Made by a program: the position numbers and the translations under genes. The notes beneath the pieces were generated by a model. The model was given only the letters and a program-made list of their open reading frames with translations, did not search any database and was not told the origin of the DNA. 64,000 nucleotides of DNA, taken from positions 124,001-188,000 of the forward strand of contig NZ_WLYK01000001.1 of assembly GCF_009707545.1 (NCBI RefSeq). The letters are read 5' to 3'. This DNA comes from Nakamurella alba (GTDB taxonomy: Bacteria > Actinomycetota > Actinomycetes > Mycobacteriales > Nakamurellaceae). Positions 61,073 to 64,000 of this stretch are shown here, piece after piece (the stretch's first letter is position 1; every line of letters begins with the position of its first letter).

Positions 61073-62239
61073 ATGGATTTCGACCTCACCGAGGATCAGC
61101 AGACGATCCGCTCGGCGGTGCGTGAGTTGGCCGGCAAGTTCGACGACCAGTACTGGTTGGAGAAGGACGAGGCGCACGAGTTCCCGTGGGAGTTCTACGA
61201 CGCGTTCGCCAAGGGCGGGTGGTTGGGGATCACCACGCCGGAGGAGTTCGGTGGCGCGGGGATGGGGATCACCGAGGCGTCGATCATCCTGGAGGAGGTC
61301 GCGGCGTCGGGGGCGGGGATGAACGGTGCGTCGTCGATGCACCTGTCGATCTTCGGGATGCATCCGGTGATCAAGCACGGGTCGGAGGAGTTGAAGGCGC
61401 GGACGTTGCCGCGGATCGTGGACGGCAGTCTGCACGTGTGTTTCGGGGTGACGGAGCCGGGTGCGGGTCTGGACACCACGAAGATCACCACGTTCGCCCG
61501 GCGTGAGGGTGATGAGTACGTGGTGAACGGGCGGAAGGTGTGGATCTCCAAGGCGGTGGAGTCGGAGAAGATCCTGCTGCTGACGCGGACGGCGAAGTTC
61601 GAGGACTCGCCGCGCAAGACGGACGGGTTGACGTTGTTCCTGACCGACATCGACCGGGCGCACATGGATGTGCGGCCCATCCGGAAGATGGGTCGGAACG
61701 CGATCACCTCGAACGAGATCTTCATCGACGACCTGCGGATCCCGGTGGCGGACCGGGTCGGTGAGGAGGGGAAGGGTTTCAAGTACATCCTCGACGGGTT
61801 GAACCCGGAACGGATGCTGGTGGCCTCCGAGGCGCTGGGGATCGGGCGGGCGGCGTTGCGGAGAGGCGTGCAGTACGCGGGGGAGCGTGAGGTGTTCGGC
61901 CGGCCGATCGGGATGAACCAGGGTTTGCAGTTCCCGTTGGCGGATTCGTTGGCGCATCTGGACGCGGCGGAGCTGGTGCTGCGGAAGGCGACCTGGCTCT
62001 ACGACAACGGCCGGCCGTGCGCGCGGGAGGCGAACACGGCGAAGTACCTGTGCGCGGATGCAGGTTTCACCGCGGCGGACCGGGCGTTGCAGACGCACGG
62101 CGGGATGGGGTATTCGGAGGAGTACCACGTGGCCCGGTACTTCCGGGAGGCCCGGCTGACCCGGATCGCTCCGCTCTCGCAGGAGATGGTGCTCAACTAC
62201 CTGGGCGAGCACGTGCTGGGCCTGCCTCGCAGCTACTGA
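61073..62239 (+). CDS. Acyl-CoA dehydrogenase
   Basis: This 388-aa FAD enzyme is full length: MDFDLTEDQQTIRSAVRELAGKF, LHVCFGVTEPGAGLDTTKITTFARR, GRKVWISKAVESEKILLLTRTAKFED, EVFGRPIGMNQGLQFPLADSLAHLDAAELVL, ALQTHGGMGYSEEYHVARYFREARLTRIAPLSQEMVLNYLGEHVLGLPRSY. ATG 61073 fits family starts; an ATG at 61058 is possible. Codon choice in about 61200-62130 favours G-ending codons (GCG, GGG, ACG, TTG) unlike the C-ending bias of neighbours. It probably works with the 59876 protein. Confidence 0.93.
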   Translation: MDFDLTEDQQTIRSAVRELAGKFDDQYWLEKDEAHEFPWEFYDAFAKGGWLGITTPEEFGGAGMGITEASIILEEVAASGAGMNGASSMHLSIFGMHPVIKHGSEELKARTLPRIVDGSLHVCFGVTEPGAGLDTTKITTFARREGDEYVVNGRKVWISKAVESEKILLLTRTAKFEDSPRKTDGLTLFLTDIDRAHMDVRPIRKMGRNAITSNEIFIDDLRIPVADRVGEEGKGFKYILDGLNPERMLVASEALGIGRAALRRGVQYAGEREVFGRPIGMNQGLQFPLADSLAHLDAAELVLRKATWLYDNGRPCAREANTAKYLCADAGFTAADRALQTHGGMGYSEEYHVARYFREARLTRIAPLSQEMVLNYLGEHVLGLPRSY

Positions 62240-62316
62240 GTCTTCCGGATCCGACGGCTCCGTTCCGACAACTCCATTCCTATAGACACTCTCGAAGACA
62301 CGACAGGAAGCGGCGC

Positions 62317-63072
62317 ATGACCTTCTCACTCGACGGCCGGACCGCGGTCGTCACCGGCGCGGGATCGGGCATCGGTGCCGCGGTGGCCCGTGCCTTCGCC
62401 GCAGCCGGCGCCGCCGTGCTCGTCACCGACATCGACGCAGATGCCGCCGAGAAGGTCGCCGGGACGCTGCGGGAGTCGGGGCTGGTCGCCGGATCCGCCG
62501 CGCTGGACGTGCGGGACGCGGACCAGGCGACGGCTGCCTTCACCGCCGCCGCCGAACTCGGTGGTACCGGCGCGGTGCACATCCTGGTCAACAACGCCGG
62601 TGCCATCGCCCCGGCCATGCTGCCGAAGATGACTGCGGACGCCTTCCGGAAGGTCGTCGACATCCACCTGTTCGGCACCTTCGCCTGCAGCCAGGCGGCG
62701 CTGCCCTTCCTGCCCGACGACGGCACCGGGCGGATCATCAATGTCACCTCCGCGGCGGGGCTGGTCGGCACCATCGGGCAGGTGAACTACTCCGCGGCCA
62801 AGGCCGGGATCGTCGGTCTCACCAAGTCCCTCGCCAAGGAACTGGCCCGGCGGCAGATCACCGTCAACGCGGTCGCACCGCTGGCCGCCACCCCGATGAC
62901 CCAGAACATCCGGGACAACGAGAAGTTGGCCGCACTCACCCTGGCCCGGATCCCGCTCGGCCGCTGGGCCGACCCCGACGAGATCGCCGGCACCTTCGTG
63001 TTCTTCGCCTCGCCCGCGGCGTCCTACATCACCGGCCAGGTGCTGGCCGTCGACGGCGGGACGGTGATCTGA
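62317..63072 (+). CDS. Short-chain dehydrogenase, 3-hydroxyacyl-CoA dehydrogenase/FabG-like
   Basis: This 251-aa classical SDR has TGAGSGIG near residues 14-21, NNAGAIAP near 94, Ser in INVTSAAG and the Tyr-Lys pair in VNYSAAKAGIVGLTKSLAKELARRQITVNAVAP. The end ASYITGQVLAVDGGTVI is FabG-like. AGGAAG is 6 bases before the ATG. It would oxidise a 3-hydroxyacyl-CoA to the 3-ketoacyl-CoA that the thiolase, starting 1 base downstream, cleaves. Confidence 0.93.
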   Translation: MTFSLDGRTAVVTGAGSGIGAAVARAFAAAGAAVLVTDIDADAAEKVAGTLRESGLVAGSAALDVRDADQATAAFTAAAELGGTGAVHILVNNAGAIAPAMLPKMTADAFRKVVDIHLFGTFACSQAALPFLPDDGTGRIINVTSAAGLVGTIGQVNYSAAKAGIVGLTKSLAKELARRQITVNAVAPLAATPMTQNIRDNEKLAALTLARIPLGRWADPDEIAGTFVFFASPAASYITGQVLAVDGGTVI

Positions 63073-63073
63073 G

Positions 63074-64000
63074 ATGGCCCGCGTCAGTGGACCTTTCCGG
63101 CGCACCGCCCGTGAGGTGTTGGTCGCCGAGGCCGTCCGCACCCCGATGGGCCGGTCGCACGCGGAGAAGGGATGGTTCCGCGACACCCATCCCAACGAAC
63201 TTCTCGGCGCCGTCTACGCCGAACTGCTGCGGCGCGCCGATCTGCCCGCCGCCGCCGTCGAGGACCTGATCATCGGCTGCACCGCGCCGTTCGGCGAGCA
63301 GTCCCGCAACATCGGCCGGAACGCCTGGCTGCAGGCCGGTTTCCCGGCCGAGGTGCCGGCCGTCACCCTCGACCGCCGCTGCGGTTCGGCGCAGACCGCC
63401 GTCGAGATGGGCGCCGCCCTGGTGGGTTCCGGCACCCACGACGTGGTGATCGCGGGCGGCGTGGAGCACATGGGGCACGTCCCGATGAACTCGCCCGCGG
63501 CGATCTCCGAGCTGTTCGGGGAACCCTGGCCGGCGGCCCTGCGCGAGCGGTACGACTTCGTCACCCAGGGCGAGAGCGCCGAGCTGATCGCCGACCGGTG
63601 GGGCATCGACCGGTTGCAGATGGACGAGTTCGCGGCCCGGTCGCACACGCTGGCCGCCGACGCGATCGCCGCCGGGCGGTTCGAACCGGAGATCCTGCCG
63701 TGGGACCTGGACGGCGCCGTGCGCACGTCCGACCAGACGGTCCGCCCCGGTACGACGGTGGAGACGCTCGCCGGTCTGCGCACCGTGTTCCGCCAGGGTG
63801 AGCACGCGAGGATCACCGCCGGTAGCTCGTCCCCGATCTGCGACGGCGCCTCCGGCGTCCTGCTGGCCTCCCGGGACGGGGTCGAGGAGTACGGGCTGCG
63901 GGCCCGCGCGCGGGTCGTCGACCAGACCACGGTCGGGGTCGACCCCATCATCATGCTGACCGGGCCGATCCCCGCCACCCGGAAGATCCTGGAGCGCAAC
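63074..64000 (+). CDS. Thiolase (acetyl-CoA acyltransferase), cut by the window end
   Basis: The frame is open from ATG 63074 to the last base, 309 codons, about three quarters of a typical 390-aa thiolase. EVLVAEAVRTPMGRSHAEKG is the family start, and the acyl-carrying cysteine is in LDRRCGSAQTAVEMGAALVGSGTHDVVIAGGVEHMGHVPM near residue 100. ITAGSSSPICDGASGVLLAS is the NxSxxxDGA-type block, with Gly-Ser in place of Asn. The active-site His and second Cys lie beyond the window. It closes the beta-oxidation set started at 59876. Confidence 0.92.
   Translation, partial: MARVSGPFRRTAREVLVAEAVRTPMGRSHAEKGWFRDTHPNELLGAVYAELLRRADLPAAAVEDLIIGCTAPFGEQSRNIGRNAWLQAGFPAEVPAVTLDRRCGSAQTAVEMGAALVGSGTHDVVIAGGVEHMGHVPMNSPAAISELFGEPWPAALRERYDFVTQGESAELIADRWGIDRLQMDEFAARSHTLAADAIAAGRFEPEILPWDLDGAVRTSDQTVRPGTTVETLAGLRTVFRQGEHARITAGSSSPICDGASGVLLASRDGVEEYGLRARARVVDQTTVGVDPIIMLTGPIPATRKILERN

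Noticed and set aside
59822-62329. An 835-codon minus-strand frame opposite the acyl-CoA dehydrogenases
   Set aside because: No motif, and it would run through the operator region and both dehydrogenase genes.

Overview
The window is GC-rich, densely packed DNA from a free-living high-GC actinobacterium. GTG and TTG starts are common, most operon genes overlap by 4 bases (ATGA or GTGA), and a SAM-IV-type riboswitch, a class known from Actinobacteria, is present. I cannot name the genus. I see no rRNA, tRNA, insertion sequence, phage gene or CRISPR array. All calls were made by reading; no similarity search was run.

Region 1 (1-7843), iron uptake. A minus-strand operon encodes a siderophore-interacting protein fused to an O-methyltransferase-like domain, a siderophore-binding lipoprotein, two FecCD permeases and an ATPase. 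Divergent from it is an unusual regulator made of two AraC modules in one chain. An IdeR/DtxR-like half-palindrome lies between them.

Region 2 (7949-21180), a minus-strand sulfur operon of ten genes. In transcription order these are an SsuD-like flavin monooxygenase, a family-5 binding protein, two Dpp permeases, a fused double ATPase, an FMN 2-hydroxyacid oxidase, a GlcD-type FAD oxidase, a PLP aminotransferase, a GNAT-monooxygenase fusion and a DszA/NtaA-type monooxygenase. The leader has a good promoter, a SAM-IV riboswitch and a 25-codon leader peptide whose codons form a hairpin. Together they indicate scavenging of organosulfur compounds, with methionine or SAM level as the signal.

Region 3 (21389-42075), acyl-CoA catabolism. 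It holds a NUDIX hydrolase, three acyl-CoA synthetases, two acyl-CoA dehydrogenases, three MaoC-type proteins, two enoyl-CoA hydratase-family proteins, three medium-chain reductases, an SDR, an aminoglycoside-phosphotransferase-like kinase, and PucR, TetR and LuxR regulators. Two synthetases with their upstream boxes, and two of the reductases, look like duplicated pathway modules.

Region 4 (42201-57812), the most unusual part. A MalT/SARP-like regulator faces a long plus-strand operon: an RbsABC-type transporter, two AttH/CrtC-like proteins, a zinc alcohol dehydrogenase, an aldehyde dehydrogenase, and two copies of a kinase plus small helical protein cassette. The cassette recalls the LvaA/LvaB kinase pair that phosphorylates 4-hydroxyacyl-CoA in levulinate breakdown.

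Region 5 (57895-64000), beta-oxidation continues. A FadR-type GntR regulator with a third AttH/CrtC-like gene is divergent from two acyl-CoA dehydrogenases, an SDR and a thiolase cut by the window end. A box GGTCNGACC sits in the core promoters of four units of regions 3 and 5, including that of the GntR gene. This suggests one regulon for import, activation and breakdown of a hydroxylated or branched, possibly terpenoid, carboxylic acid. The substrate is inference.
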